The notes under the pieces are model-generated. The model was not told the DNA's origin and searched no databases. It was given only the letters and a program-made list of their open reading frames with translations. Source: Chlorella sorokiniana (Eukaryota > Chlorophyta > Trebouxiophyceae > Chlorellales > Chlorellaceae). Taken from it: a DNA stretch of 64,000 bases. Shown piece by piece: positions 19,936 through 32,055 of this stretch; within the stretch, counting starts at the first letter, position 1; each line of letters opens with the position of its first letter. The position numbers and the translations under genes are program-made. The stretch is taken from contig CP084610.1 in assembly GCA_025917655.1 (NCBI GenBank), positions 2,170,001-2,234,000 of the forward strand, written 5' to 3'.

Positions 19936-21234
19936 CCCGGCATCAGGTTGGTTGGCGGCTGCCGGGTTGCTGCGTTTTAAGTCGGGCGCAGCACGGCTGG
20001 GTTGAATGGGGTAGCAGCCGTTGGCGCGATGTCAGTTGCTTTCCACTGCGCCGCCATTCAGCCTTGCTCGTGCCCCCGACCCTGTTCCCTGCAGCGGGCC
20101 CGCTTGAGTTGCCTGCGGTGTGTGGCCTGCAGCACAACGCAAACAAATCACGTGCAGGTGCATAGGAATGGCGCGCATCTAACAGCTTGGCAAGTCAGCT
20201 ACCGTGTCGTGCCATGCCATTGATTTTCCCGCTCGAGACGCACTGCACACTTCAAGCCAGCTGAAGGGAGCAGTGCATGGGGTTAATGGCACGGCACGAC
20301 ACGGTAGCTGACTTGCCGAGCTGTTGGATGCACACCATTCCTATGCACCTGTACGTGTTTTGTTTTCGTCGTGCAAGATTGAACATACAATGAGTGGGTG
20401 CAGTTGACCAGGCACTGCATCAGGTCACAGACCTGCTGGGTGCTGATTGCTCCCGAGCAGCTTCCACCAACAGCGCCATCTTCCAGACTGCCTCGTCGCT
20501 GCCAGCCCGGGGGCGTTGCTGCACAGGTCGATGGGGAGATTTGGCGCACGGCGAGATTTGACTGGGCAGCATGATGGGGAGGAGTGGCAAGTGCCGCTCA
20601 ACTTGCACTGCTGCTTGCGACGCTGCTGCTTGCAAATTTATCACAGCACGCTGGCTTCTCCACCCACAAATCAGGTGCCACCAACCCTACCCTTCGCATC
20701 ACTGGCTTTGTCTCCTGCTGCTGCGCTGCTGGGCGGTGCTGCAGTGTCAGGGCCGCCTGCTGGCGGGCCAAAGGCTCTGCTTTCAGAGGCCCTAAATCTC
20801 TGCCTCCAAAACCAGCAAATAGGCCTGCAACCCCATTCAGCGTGTACAGCATGTGTTGGAAAGCGGGCTGGTAGTGCGGAGTCAGCGGCGAGAAATGGCG
20901 GTGGAAGGAAGTTGAGCGCTGTGCGGAGTGCAAGGCTGCGGGTGCGTCCAGGCAGCCCAGCAGATGTCCAGTGCCGGCTGCCCTCCCCTTCACCATAACA
21001 AGCGTGCCGTCTGCCTCTGGGATCGCGTGTAGCCCAAAGACGCACCCACCGCAAGGCCACCGTGCATGACGCCGCCACAGCGTGTCGGGTCGCAGAAGGC
21101 CCCCAGGTCACCTGCCTGCGGCCCAGTCTCTGTCACTTTGTCGTTACTATCTACACCTTGTTCATGCTTGCCAAGGCCTGTTTGAGAGCTTGCAGAGCTC
21201 GGTGATCGCCGATCACGATCGCGGTCCGCGCGGC
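19936..21234. other. Intergenic between coiled-coil gene 2 and VPS16
   Basis: It contains the inverted repeat at 20131-20374 and, at about 20457-20535, a stretch resembling 18936-19015 (CTTCCACC...TTGCCTCGTCGCTG), possibly a third worn remnant of the duplicated unit. The rest should hold the VPS16 5' UTR and promoter. No gene is supported. Confidence 0.45.
20131..20374. repeat. Imperfect inverted repeat (arms about 91 bp, loop about 62 bp)
   Basis: 20131-20221 pairs with the reverse complement of 20284-20374; shared cores are CAGGTGCATAGGAATGG and GGCAAGTCAGCTACCGTGTC. Arm identity is roughly 85-90% by eye. It carries no coding capacity. It could be a foldback/MITE-like element or a transcribed hairpin; no clear target-site duplication was found. 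Confidence 0.78.
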
Positions 21235-24200
21235 ATGGCGGACGACGTGCTCTATGATGAATACGAGGAGTGGCAGCTTGTGGGAGAGCGCTACTTCTCC
21301 CGCCGCCAGCTGTACGCGCTGGACTGGGACGGCGGCAGCGGCGGCGGGCCCGGCGGCGGTCTCAACCTCGCTTTCATGCGGTGTGTATGCCACCCCCTGG
21401 CCTTGCATGCGTTGAACGCGCCTGCATGCGTTTGAACGCTATTGGAAGCTTGTAAAACCTTGTATGTGCATCTCTAATGGCCGCCGGCCCTTGCCTTCAC
21501 CGCCTGCTCCTCCTTTGCAGCGTGTTTCCTGCAGCTGCCGGCGGCCCCATTGCCGCCCTGCGCGACGAGTCCAAGCTTGTGCTCTTCGTGGGCGGTTCTG
21601 CCAAGCCCGACATCCACATCTTTTCAGCGGCGGGGGCGCCGCTGGGGCGTGTGCTCTGGGAGCGCGGCGCTGTGGTTGCGGCTGGCTGGATCTCCGGGGA
21701 GGAGCTGCTGGTGCTGGACGACAGAGCGCAGGCAAGGCTGCACACGTCAGTGTTCTTGCGTGTCGGTGTATTTGGTTATCAGTGTGGGCGGCGTTGTTCC
21801 ATCGGCTGTTGCAGGCTTGCTCACATACGCTTAATGTGTCTGTGTTTGTGGGAGGTTTCTCAGCCTGCCACGGGTGGACTCCAGCTACCTGCACACCCCT
21901 CCCTGCGCCGCCAGCCCGGCCAGGCGCCCCGCGCTCCCCACGCGCGCACTTGCTCCCTCCCTCCCACCTCCCCACCCCACGCACGCATGCTCGCCCACCC
22001 TTCAACCCACGTCCAGGTGCACCTGTTCAACGTGCGCGGGAGCGGCAGCCGCTGGTGCTGTCCCTGGGCGTGGAGGTGGAGGAGGAGGGTGTTGAGGCGG
22101 CGGCGGTGTTCCGAGGCGGCCTGGCCGTGCTCACCCCTGGGGGCGCCTCTGGTGCGCTGGCTGGCCAGGCTGCTGCCCTGGGTGGGGCCAGTGGGGGGCC
22201 GCGGGTGGGGGCGGCACGCGTGCCTGTTGCTTTTTCAAGCACTGGAATGGGTGGGTGCTGCCTATGTTTGCTTGACTGAAGGCGAGCAATGTGCCTATTT
22301 CAGCTGGGTCCTGCGGTGGCATGCGCCCCCATCCCGCCACCCTTGCTGCCCACCATACTGCAGGTGCGTCGCCGACGTGCGGCAGCCGCGCCTGCAGCGC
22401 TTGCCCGACCCGGGGCCGGGCTGAACGGCGGCGCCGGCTCGGGCGTGCACTGCCTGGCGGTTGTGCCGCCCTCGGTTTCGTCCTCTGGCGCTGTGGAGGT
22501 AAGAGTCTTACAGCGGGGGGGGGGGGGGGGGGGTGGTGGTGGGGGGGGTACGAGGCAGTTGCAGTGTCGGCCAACGGCGATGCCCTTCGCTGATGCCTGC
22601 ACCTCGCACCCCTGCGGCGCTCCCGCTGCCGCACCTGCCGCGCAGCCCCCGGGCGGCAGCGCCCACCACGCGCATGTTTTTCTGTGTGACGTGGCTGTGT
22701 GTCCAGCGCTTTCTTCTGCAGGTGTTGGTGGCGGTGGAGGACACCGTGCGGGTGGTGGATGCCAACGAGGCGCTGCCCACCCCCGTGTTTGGGGGCCCAT
22801 CCTGCGGTGAACCGCCGTCCCAGGGTTTGGGGCTGTTCTCTGGCGCCTGCTGCCCTGCTCCGCAGAACACTGTACGGTCCCCTCTGCCCCGCAAGCATCC
22901 GTGCGCTTGGCCCGACCGGCACACCACGCCTGGGGGCTGGGGGCGCTGCTGAGCTGCTGAGCTGAGCTGTCGACCCCGCTCCTCCACACCCAAACGCGCC
23001 CTGTGGCCCTGCCCTGCCAGGCTGGCGGCAAGTCCCTGCGGGCGGTACGTGGCGGGGTACGGGCAGGACGGCACCATCCACGTGTGGAGCTCGGGTGCGC
23101 CAGGGCGGGAGGGCAGCGGCTGCGCGCTCCTTGCCCGCCTGGCGCGCCGCGCTGCGCCACTCCCCTAACCTCTTCAGCTCTCCTGTACGGCATATCTGTC
23201 GATGCGCGTTGGCTCGCTGTTTGGGGCCGGACACACACTTACCCTCACCGTTACAAGCATAGGTTCACCCTGGGAACTTTCTTTGCCCCCCCCACACACA
23301 CACACACACACACAGACCTGTCGGAGGTGGTGACGCGCGTGGGCCTGGCTGAAACCGAGCTGGACTTGGTGGACTCGCTGGGGGTGAGCGGCACCGTCTT
23401 TTTCACTGATCCCCTTTTCGTGTGGCGTGAGGCCGGCATGGATGCATGTGGCAGGCCCAGGAGAGACCCCGGCGCTTGACGGCCACCCTCCCACCGACCT
23501 ACCCGCCACCACCCACAGCAGGCTGGGAGCTGCCTGGCACGCCGCCCGACGCATTCGCCTGGTGCGGCAGCGACGGTGTGCTGCTGCACTGGGAGGTGAG
23601 CTGCTCCTTGCTGCAAGGAGGGTGGAGCTGGAGGATGCGTGTGTGTTTTTGCGTGTGTGTGTTGTTTGGGTTGGTGGGTGGGTGGGGGCTTGGCAGTCGT
23701 CCCACGGCAGCCCTGCTTGCGAGTATAGAGACTGGGGAGCAGGCCATGTGTGCAATCCTATATTCAACCTGTCCCTGCTGCCAAAGGTCAGCGTTGATGG
23801 TTCTGCCACCTTTTGCCCCTCCCCTTGCAGAGCACCGGCGCGCTGCTGGTCACTCTGGAGGGGGCTGGCGGTGGTGGGATCTGGGCGGGGCGCTGCCTCT
23901 TTCGCGGTTGAGGTGGACGGTGAGGCGGCGGCCTGACATTGCCCGCATCGCAGCCTGGCATCTTTGCAGCACGCCCTCAACCCGGGCTGCACGTCCATTG
24001 CCTGTGCTGCCCCCATTGATTTGTCTGCAGCAGCGCCTGCCCGAGCACTGCACACTGGGCTGTTGCCAGTTGACCAACCTGCCTCGCCCTGCCACAAGCT
24101 TGCTGGCTGCCCCCCGCCCTCTCACCCCCTTCTGGCCCCCAGGCCTGCGAGTGATCACGCCCCGCCGCCACGACCTGCTGCGGGCGGTGCCGCCCGCGGC

Positions 24201-27200
24201 GGTGAGGGTGCTGGAGATGGGCAGTACGGCTCCCGGAGCGCTGCTGTACGACGCGCGGCGCCTGTTTGACGCGCAGGACGCTCGGGCCACAGGTGGGCCT
24301 GCTTGCCTAACCCGGAAGCGCCACCTCATACCGGAAGCGCCAGTATCCCGCCGTTCTTTCCATTCACACCCCTCCCACACACACAACACCTCCACACACG
24401 CCCCTCATGCACCACCCAACCGCAAGCTGCAGGGGGCTTCTCGAACTGGCGCGCGGCAGCGAGCTGGGCCCCGCCGCCGACGATTGCTTGGCCGCCGCAG
24501 CGGCGGAGCTGGACCCGCTGAAACAAGCGGCCCTGCTCAAGGCGGCCTGCTACGGCCGCGCCTTCCGGGTCTTGGAACCAGGGGCCGACAGCCGGGCCGA
24601 CAGCCGGGCTGCCGGCCGAAGCAGTGGCGGCGGTGGTGGGGGTGGCGGGGGTGGAGAGGGCGAGCTGGGCCTGCCGCCAGTGGACCCGCGGCGGCGCACA
24701 GTGGAGGTGGCACGGCGCCTGCGGCTGCTCAACGCGCTCAGGGAGCCGGGTGGGTGGCTGGCTTGAGTGTGTTGTGCGCTGGTGTGTGTGCATGTGTTGT
24801 TTAGCCATAGGGCTGCTGGTGGGGTGGAGGTCATGGAGCACCGCTGCTGCCGCTCTGCATTTACCGCTGCCGGTGGGGTAGGGGCTGAGAGGTCGATGGG
24901 CCCTGCTGCGGCTTGGTAGGTGCTGGAGCCGCCAGGGAACCCCACGTGCCAACATTGTTTGCGTGTACCCACCAGCGGCGCCATCCACGCATGCTCACTC
25001 AGTGCAATCACCTGCTCCGCATGCCCCACCCCCATTCCTATCCCACACCCCCACCCCTCCAGGCGTGGGCATCCCGCTGACAATGCGCCAGCTGGCGGCG
25101 GAGGGTGTGCCTGCCGTCGTGTCCCGCCTCGTGTCCCGCCGCCACTACCTGCTCGCCCAGCGCGTGTGCCAGGCCCTGGGGCTGCCCAGCGAGCAGGTGG
25201 GTGCGGTGGGCCGGTTCAAGGTTGAGGAAAGTGGGTCTGCGGCCATGCAGCCTGTAGTGTTAGGGCTTAGGGCTGCGCCGAGGGCCCGCACTTGCAGACA
25301 CCAACCGCAGTAGCCGAGCCGGCACGGGCGCCAGCCCAAGCGGCTAATGTTGCACGCATGCGGCGCTCGTTGCCCTTCCCACATTAGACCGGGTCGCTCA
25401 CCGAGCTGATGGCAGGCCCGCTGCGCTGCCCTGTCTCAGGTTCTGGCGCGCTGGGCGTGCGACAAAATCAGCGCCGCTGCTGCCGCCACGTCGGACGAGC
25501 AGCTGCTGGATGCGCTGCAGGTTTGTGGGTATGGTGGTGGTTTTCTGTTGATCTATTGAAGGAGTTTTATGTGGTGTGTATTACCGGTAATGTGCGGGCT
25601 TCAGATGGGAACCCTGGCCCCTTTTGTGTGCATCCACCCCGCCCTGCGCCTTAGCGCTCTTCCACCATCCACACCACACTGGGCGCTCCCTTCCCCCTTC
25701 CCTCACCACCCATCGCACCTTTCGCACCACCCGCCCCCACCTCTCGCAGGCCAAACTGGCAGGCCAGTGGGGCGTGGAGTACGCTGCCGTGGCGGCACAT
25801 GCAGCGGCAGCGGGGCGCGCCAGCTGGCGGCGGCCCTGCTGGAAAGCGAGCGGCGGGCTGCCCGCCAAGTCCCGCTTCTGCTTGAGCTGGGTGGGTGCGG
25901 TGCATGTACTGCTGGCGGTACCATTGTTTGCTGGGCCACATGTACCGCTTGCACAGTGCGTGGTGCGGCGGCTGTTTGTTCAGACCTCTGCACGCCCGAC
26001 CATCAACCGGCCTGCTGCTGGCAGGTTGATGCAGCCAGCCGGCACACCAAAGTCCCGCCTTTGTTGACATGGACGCTCTAGCACACTATGCGCTCTCATG
26101 AATGTTGCCGCTGCCCTGCCGGCTGTGCAGGGGAGGATGAGCGGGCGCTGGACAAGGCAGTGGAGGCAGGGGACTCGGGTGAATGGAGGGCGGTGGCTGC
26201 GGCGTGTCTGTCTGACCGCCGCTTTCCCCTGCTGTGCCGGCTGGCGCAGGCCTGCCCGTCGCCGGGCGTCGGCTGCAGCACGGCTCCCCCGTTGCCTCGA
26301 TTGTGCCAGCGGCCACTTGCCATTTGGCGCCAGTTTCTCCATTTGGGTGTGTTACAGTCCATGCCATGTACGTCTGTGCTGCCTGCTGCGCTGCCGCAGA
26401 TCTGGTGTTCCAGGTTGTGCACGCCATGTGGCGCCGCCTGGAGCGCGCCACGTCAGCGGCGGCGGCGGCGGGCGGCAGCACCCGCCCTGGCGGCCCGGCC
26501 GCCGCCGCGCAGGAGCGCTTCTGGCGGGCGGTGGCGCGCCAGCCGGCGGCGCTCGCCTTCTTTGCAAAGTACTACCGGCAGCAGGTGGGAAGCTGTAGTG
26601 CAGCAGGCAGGAGGGACCCGATACCACAGGCTGTCAACCTCATTGTTGCTGCGGGCTGCCTGGCGTACATGCTGTGCGATGGGGCCACAGCAGGCCGCAC
26701 TGAAGCCCCCGGTGCTTGTCGTCAGTTGAGTGCATCGGTCTGGCATGCAGCCTCCCATCACATTGTGCTCCTTTGCTGCGGTACCGCAGGATCCGGGACT
26801 GCTGCTGGAGCTGTACGAGGCGATGGGGCAGCAGGAAGCTGCCGCGGAGCTGCACCTGCGCGCCGCGCTGGAGCTGGCAGCAGGCACGCCTCCCCTGTGT
26901 CCGCTCATCCGCTGCCTCTCCGGGTTGCTTCGGTTGTTGCTGGTGCTGCTGCTTGCTTTGTTGTTGGCGGGCTGGGTCGGCTGTTCCTGAACGCAGATCT
27001 GGGGCTGGCTGCCCCCTGCTTTGCTTTCACAATGGAAGCACCAAGCTTTGCTTCTCGGCGCTAGCTCTGCAGCGCGGGCGGAGGCGCCACCGCTGTCGGT
27101 TTTTGGGCGCCAGCCGTGCAGTGCCTTTCTCAAACCCCAAACCAACCAACCCTCCATCCGCAGGCGGGCGTTCCAGCGAGACATCGGTGCAGCGGGAGCT

Positions 27201-28998
27201 GGCGCGCGCCAGGACGCATACAGCCGCGCCACCGACGCGCAGCAGGTGGCGGCCACCCCCCGCGCTCCTCCTCCTGCCGCCGCCCAGCTGCCGCTCAGCA
27301 GCCGGTCCGCCCTGCTGGCATGGGTCGGTTTGCCACTGCCGACGCCTCACCGCTTCCTTCCTGGTGTGGCCCCCTGCAGGGCCGGGACCACCGCTGGGAG
27401 GCGGGGGCGGTGCAGGCGCTGGCGCGGCTGAGGGAGCAGCAGCTGGACCTGCAAGCCTCCAGCCGCAGGTGGGGGCGGGCGTCAGGGGTGGTGTGTCGAC
27501 TGAATGTGCAGACAACTGAGGGATGCTCCGGGGTGCAGCAACCGTGTCCCTCAAGGCATGGCTTGTGGTGCTGCCTTCGTTTCCCAAGGCCTCCGCAAGC
27601 CGTCACCTGACCCACCCGCCCTCTTCGTGCCACTCGCCCACGCGCCCCTTGCTTCTGCCGCCGCCCACCCACCCCTGCCCTTGCCCGCAGGGAGGGCTTT
27701 GTGGGGCTGTCGGTGGCGGACACCATCCGGCTCTGCCTCCGGCTAGGCCTCAAGGATCAAGCAAACCGCCTGGCCCGCGACTTCAAGGTGCGAGCATGCC
27801 CGCCGCTGTGTGCACGGTCCTGGCTTAAGGGCCGGGGTCGGCATGGCTTTAGTAAACAGTGTATGTAAGGGATGTAGCGCAAGGCTGCCTGCGGTTGCCG
27901 GCCACCCGCGCAGGCTGCCCGCTGCTGCTCGCTGCTGGCTGCCTGTGCAGCCCGTGCAGCCTGTGGTGCCTCCGCCTGCTCCGCCTGCCTGCCAAGGTCC
28001 TGGAATCGTGCGTCGCATCTCCATCCCTGCGACGCCCTGCAAGCCTGCAACGCGGCCTGCCTTGCTGCAAAGAGAGAGCAGCATGAGCTCACCCCGCCTG
28101 CACCGCCCGTCCCGCCCTGCAGGTGCCAGACCGCCAGCTGGCGCTGCTCAGCGCGGCGGCGCTGGCGGCGCAGCACGACTGGGCGGCGCTGCAGCACATG
28201 GCTGGGCGGGTGGAGCGCAAGTCGGGGCTGACCATGGAGCACTTCATTTCGGCTGCCAGGTGGGCGGGAGCGCCAGCCGGAGGGCTGCAAGCTGCGGTGG
28301 GTGTCTGGTGGCGACAAAGGGCCGGGCGTCTGGACGGCCCGCCGAGGCATGCCTGACGCCCCCTGCGGGCTGATGGGCGACGCATTCAATCGATGCTTTG
28401 CTTGCCGCCAGAGCTGCAGACAATCCAGCGCAGCTTGAATGCTGGCCTGCCCATCAAGCCACCTCCCTGGTGACGCTGCCTTGACCGCCCCTCCCCCTCT
28501 CTGGCCTCCCCTTCCCCCGTGTGTGTCCAGCAGGGCCCACGGCGCCCCGCCGAGGTGCAGCGCTGGTTCATCGACAGGATCGCGGGCGAAGGCGCCCTGC
28601 TGAAGAAGGCGCAGGTGTGCACCCCGCTGCGCGGCCAGCTGCCTGCCTTGCACAACCAAGCCGGCCCGCCTCATGCCCAGAGGCAGGGCCGGCGGCAGAC
28701 ATCCTCAAGCGTTAGCAGCAGTTCCTGGGCTGTGCTGCACAGCAATCGGCGCATCCGGTGCGCACCGTCGGTGTGCAGTCACAAGGGTGCATCCTTTTGA
28801 CTTTACCGCCCCCCCACCCCTCTCCCCCCCACACACACCTCACAGTACTACTCCGAGCTGGGCATGCCCGCCCAGGCCCGCATGCTGCTGGAGCAGGCGG
28901 AGGCAGCGGGGGCTGGCGGCGCAGGCGGCGTGCTGGGCAGCCTGCGCGGGGCCGTGGGCAGCCTGGCGGGGCGCATGCAGGCGGGCGGGCAGCGGTGA
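21235..28998 (+). CDS. VPS16: VPS16, core subunit of the HOPS/CORVET tethering complexes
   Basis: Vacuolar/late-endosomal tethering subunit that binds VPS33. Exons: 21235-21380, 21521-21731, 22017-22151, 22364-22498, 22722-22806, 23021-23094, 23316-23383, 23522-23595, 23831-23919, 24143-24292, 24433-24749, 25063-25196, 25440-25520, 25750-25890, 26131-26178, 26400-26584, 26790-26896, 27164-27245, 27380-27468, 27691-27787, 28123-28259, 28534-28614, 28846-28998; about 942 aa. The N-terminal beta-propeller half includes YFSRRQLYALDWD, GGPIAALRDES, RLAASPCGRYVAGYG and AFAWCGSDGVLLHWE. The VPS16 C-terminal helical half includes EMGSTAPGALLYDARRL, KQAALLKAACYGRAF, VGIPLTMRQL, VLARWACDK, RQVPLLLELG, DLVFQVVHAMW and LGLKDQANRLARDFK|VPDRQL. 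Intron 2 uses a GC donor (GCGCAG|GCAAGG). The frame slips at G/C runs in exons 3, 4, 5, 7, 9, 11, 14 and 22; intron phases fit if single bases are missing. The exon 17 donor is the weakest call. TGTAA occurs about 100 nt past the stop. Confidence 0.92.
22515..22550 (+). repeat. 19-base G run plus G-rich tract in VPS16 intron 4
   Basis: Nineteen consecutive G followed by TGGTGGTGGGGGGGG, starting 17 nt after the exon 4 donor. It could form a G-quadruplex in the pre-mRNA, and it is a likely spot for length miscalls. Confidence 0.9.
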
Positions 28999-29120
28999 CG
29001 CGGCGGGCAGCCCCTCCTTTGCCTGCCGCTGCGTCCCTGCTTGCATTTTCGTCGAGAAGCAGCGTGCAAGAACCGTCTGGAGAAAGAGAAGGCCAAACGT
29101 GTAACCAGTGGCACGGGGCA

Positions 29121-31042
29121 TTACTGCGCGGCATCCGCAGCCACAGGCGCTGCTGGCGGTCCCTTGCCGCTGCCGCCATCTGCTGCTGGCTGCCCAGCCT
29201 CCGTTTCCTCCGTTTCCGCGAGCGCCGCCTTGCGCGCTTCCTGAATGCGGCGGCATTCCGCCTTGTGGTCCCGCCAATCTGCCAGCTGGCAGTCCCGTCT
29301 GGAAGGAAGGCGGTACCAGCGGGGCCGGGCAGGGTGAGGAGTGGCATGCTATGGGCCTGGCAATGTTGCTGCTGCCCGGCGGCCAGGCAGTGGCTCAATG
29401 ACCTGCCGAGGAGCAGGCCGGCGGTGGCTCAGTGCAGCTGCCTGATGCAGTATGCAGCACCCACCCGCAGTACATCGTCCAGCCGCAGCCTTTGCAGAAC
29501 TGGAGGGAGGCGCCGCCCGGCGCCTCGTACCGCCCGCACACTGCGCACCCCAGCGCCACGAGCGACTTGGGGGCACATGCATGCCCACCTTGCCGCCCCA
29601 GCACCTCGTCCCCCAAAGGTCGGCCCACACCAGCAGGCTGCTGTAGATGGCGAGCTGGCGGTGGCGCATGAGGCGGTACAGCCCTGCATCCATGATGGCC
29701 CCGGCCGGCATGCTCTGCTTCAAGGCGGCCATTTTGGCCGCGGCGTCGCGCGCCGGGCCTGGCACATATATTTGCCCCGCCATGTTGCCGACGAGCACGG
29801 CAAAGGCGCCTGGGGGCGCGTCGCTGATCACCACGCCGCTCTGAGGGGGACGGATTGAGGGGTGGGGGCAGTGGACAGGGGTGTGTGTGCGAGTGTGTGC
29901 GTGTGCATGTGTGTGTATAGGGCAGGACGGCTGCACACAGCAGTCGGGAGGCGCATGAAACACGCGTCCGCTGCGCACAGACAAGGCGCGAGCGGGTCAC
30001 ATGTGGTGGTGGCGGTGACGCGCAGCCGGGCTGGAGCGGTTGGACAACGGGATGCGCGCAGCAGAAGGACTGGTGCCAGCGCACAGAACAAGCTTGCCGC
30101 GGACGCCGGCCCCGCACGCCGCCCCAGCTGCGGTTCCCATCGGGCCGCCTTGGTACAGTCAGCATGCTTGCCTGCAACAGCCGCTGCGCCAAGGCCGCAT
30201 CTCGCTCATCCAAATCATCCACCAGCACGCTGCGGCCCTGTCCCTCCCGCTCAGCGGCGTCGGCCGCCCGTGCCTGTTCTGCACGCTGCAACGTCAACAA
30301 CGAGGGGGCAGCGATTTGGTAGATGTGTAGCGGGGGGTTGAACCACGCGGCGGCGCTGCTTCACTGCCTCGAGCTGCCCGGACCCGGCGGCGGCAGCCGG
30401 CATGCTGCGGTTAGCAGTGCAAGCCGCCGCCCGCCCGCCTCCCGGACAGCGGCAACGACCAAGCGCCGCCCTGTAGCCCATCACAAGCTGCCCCGAGAAA
30501 GAAAAAATGGCACCCACCTGCTCAAACAGGTGCAGCAGACCGCCCACGGCCCCGTCGCCCGCGCACAGGTCAGCAGCATTCAGCTCGGGTACCAGCATTG
30601 CCCCGCCCCTCACATCCTGCCGCTTCCCCTCCACCGTGACTGTCGCATCGCCGCGGCGGGCAGGCAGGAAGGGGGCGCCGGCGCGCAGGAAGAGAGCCTG
30701 GGGTGGGCTTGAGGAGGGGGAGGCCGTGGGTGGGCCGGGAGGACGGCAGCCACCAGCCCAGCCACCGACTTGCAGTTGTTGCGGAGCAGGCCGGTTGGAA
30801 CGATAGCAGGCGGCAGCACCCACCTTTTCCTCAGCTGGCAGGGCAGAGTACCAGGCCGAGAAGGCATCGCCGTGGCAGTTCCAAAGCGGCGCAGCCGGGC
30901 GGCGCAGCGCGAATGGCGGCAAGGGGTCCTCGTCGCCGCCACCGGCAGCAGTGGCGCGCCCAGGCTGTCCGAGTACGCCCGACGTCACCAAGCTGGCCGT
31001 AGCTGCCGCCTCGGCCGCCCAGTCAACCTTTTTGGGCGGCAT
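29121..31042 (-). CDS. MYND-type zinc-finger protein
   Basis: Protein of about 355 aa with a C-terminal MYND finger, a protein-interaction zinc module. Exons: 31042-30824, 30697-30518, 30285-30172, 29840-29465, 29298-29121. The finger is split by the last intron: CAVCGRYEAPGG, FCKGCGWTMYCG|RDCQLADWRDHKAEC gives the full C-x2-C...C-x2-C...YC-x3-C...H-x3-C ligand set. The upstream region (MPPKKVDWAAEAAATASL, ALFLRAGAPFLP, SGVVISDAPPGAFAVLV, LMRHRQLAIYSSLLVWADLW) matches nothing I know. The tail is Ala/Glu/Pro-rich. Intron 3 uses a GC donor (TTGCAG|GCAAGC). Exon 4 loses frame at GGGGG near 29616 (VWADLWG then DEVLGRQ); one extra G restores the phase-2 exit. Its 3' end lies 123 bp from that of VPS16. 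The partner and role are unknown; MYND proteins often bind Pro-rich ligands. Confidence 0.82.
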
Positions 31043-32055
31043 CGGGTTGGGTTGCAGGTGGTGAATTGGCCTGTCTTCCTCTGCCGACCTTGCCTGGTCG
31101 ACAACTTACGACAACGACTGTCAAGGAATTCAGAAGGGGTTGTTGGCCGTCAACGGCACTGCACGGGCTAAAGGTTGAGCTGCTGCGGACGCTGCGAGGA
31201 GCAGTTGCATCTTGCCGCTGCGCAGCTGCCTCAGGCTTTCATATCGTTTGCATGAGCAGACCAGTTCACTTGGGCTGCTAACAGAACCAATGCGCTACAC
31301 ACCCGCAGGCTTTGCAGCGAGCGAGCCCCATCCTCACAGCGGCCCCGCTGGCAGGCCAGTTTCAGCAGCGCAGTGGCGCCTTTTGCCCTTTCCTTTAGCC
31401 CCATGCTGGAGGCTGCACTGCCCCTGTTGGTGCATCAATCAACAGGCGAATGATGGCAGCGCGGTCGGAGGCGCAGCAGCGTACCCTGCTGCATGCGCTG
31501 CCCCTGTGCTGGTCTGCCCTCAGGCTGTCCCCCGCTGAACCTGACATGCCTGCTGTCAGCCTGCATCGCCAAACCACTGGAGCAGGTGTAGCCGAGGGAG
31601 GGAGGAAAGCTGCTGTACCCTGCCGGCGCCTGCACCAGGACATCACCACGCTGCCCGCTTCCAAGGCAAGGGTGGCGGCGGAGTCCACAGCTGGCTACGC
31701 GGGTGCCCTCTGACTCGCAACCTTGTATAAGGAAGACTCTGACCCATGATGGAACACTAATCACAGAACTGGATGAATCAACACGTCTCGTTTGCCGCAG
31801 TAAAGCAGGTGGCAGGCTGTGGGTTGAGGGACAAGGGGCCGCCCGCCACCAGCTGGCCGCGCTCCTGCGGCTCCATGCTTGCCGCGTGCCTCAAGTGCCG
31901 AGACCATGGCACCAAATTGTACTTTCTGCTCGACTGTCTTGATTATCCTGTGGTTGTGCCTTCATTCACCGGACGTTTACCACTCGCACTTGCGGACACA
32001 TACCAACTCACCGCCCGAAAGCGCCAGGCCACCACCTGGACGCTGCCTTAGCGCA
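31043..32055. promoter_or_regulatory. Divergent intergenic region between the MYND and DUF1769 genes
   Basis: About 1.0 kb head-to-head spacer containing both 5' regions. No coding exon could be joined to either neighbour. No TATA box is obvious. Confidence 0.4.

Noticed and set aside
7766-31042. MADBUB, VPS16 and MYND as pseudogenes because of broken frames
   Set aside because: Catalytic and structural motifs, splice sites and intron phases are all kept, and these are normally essential single-copy genes.
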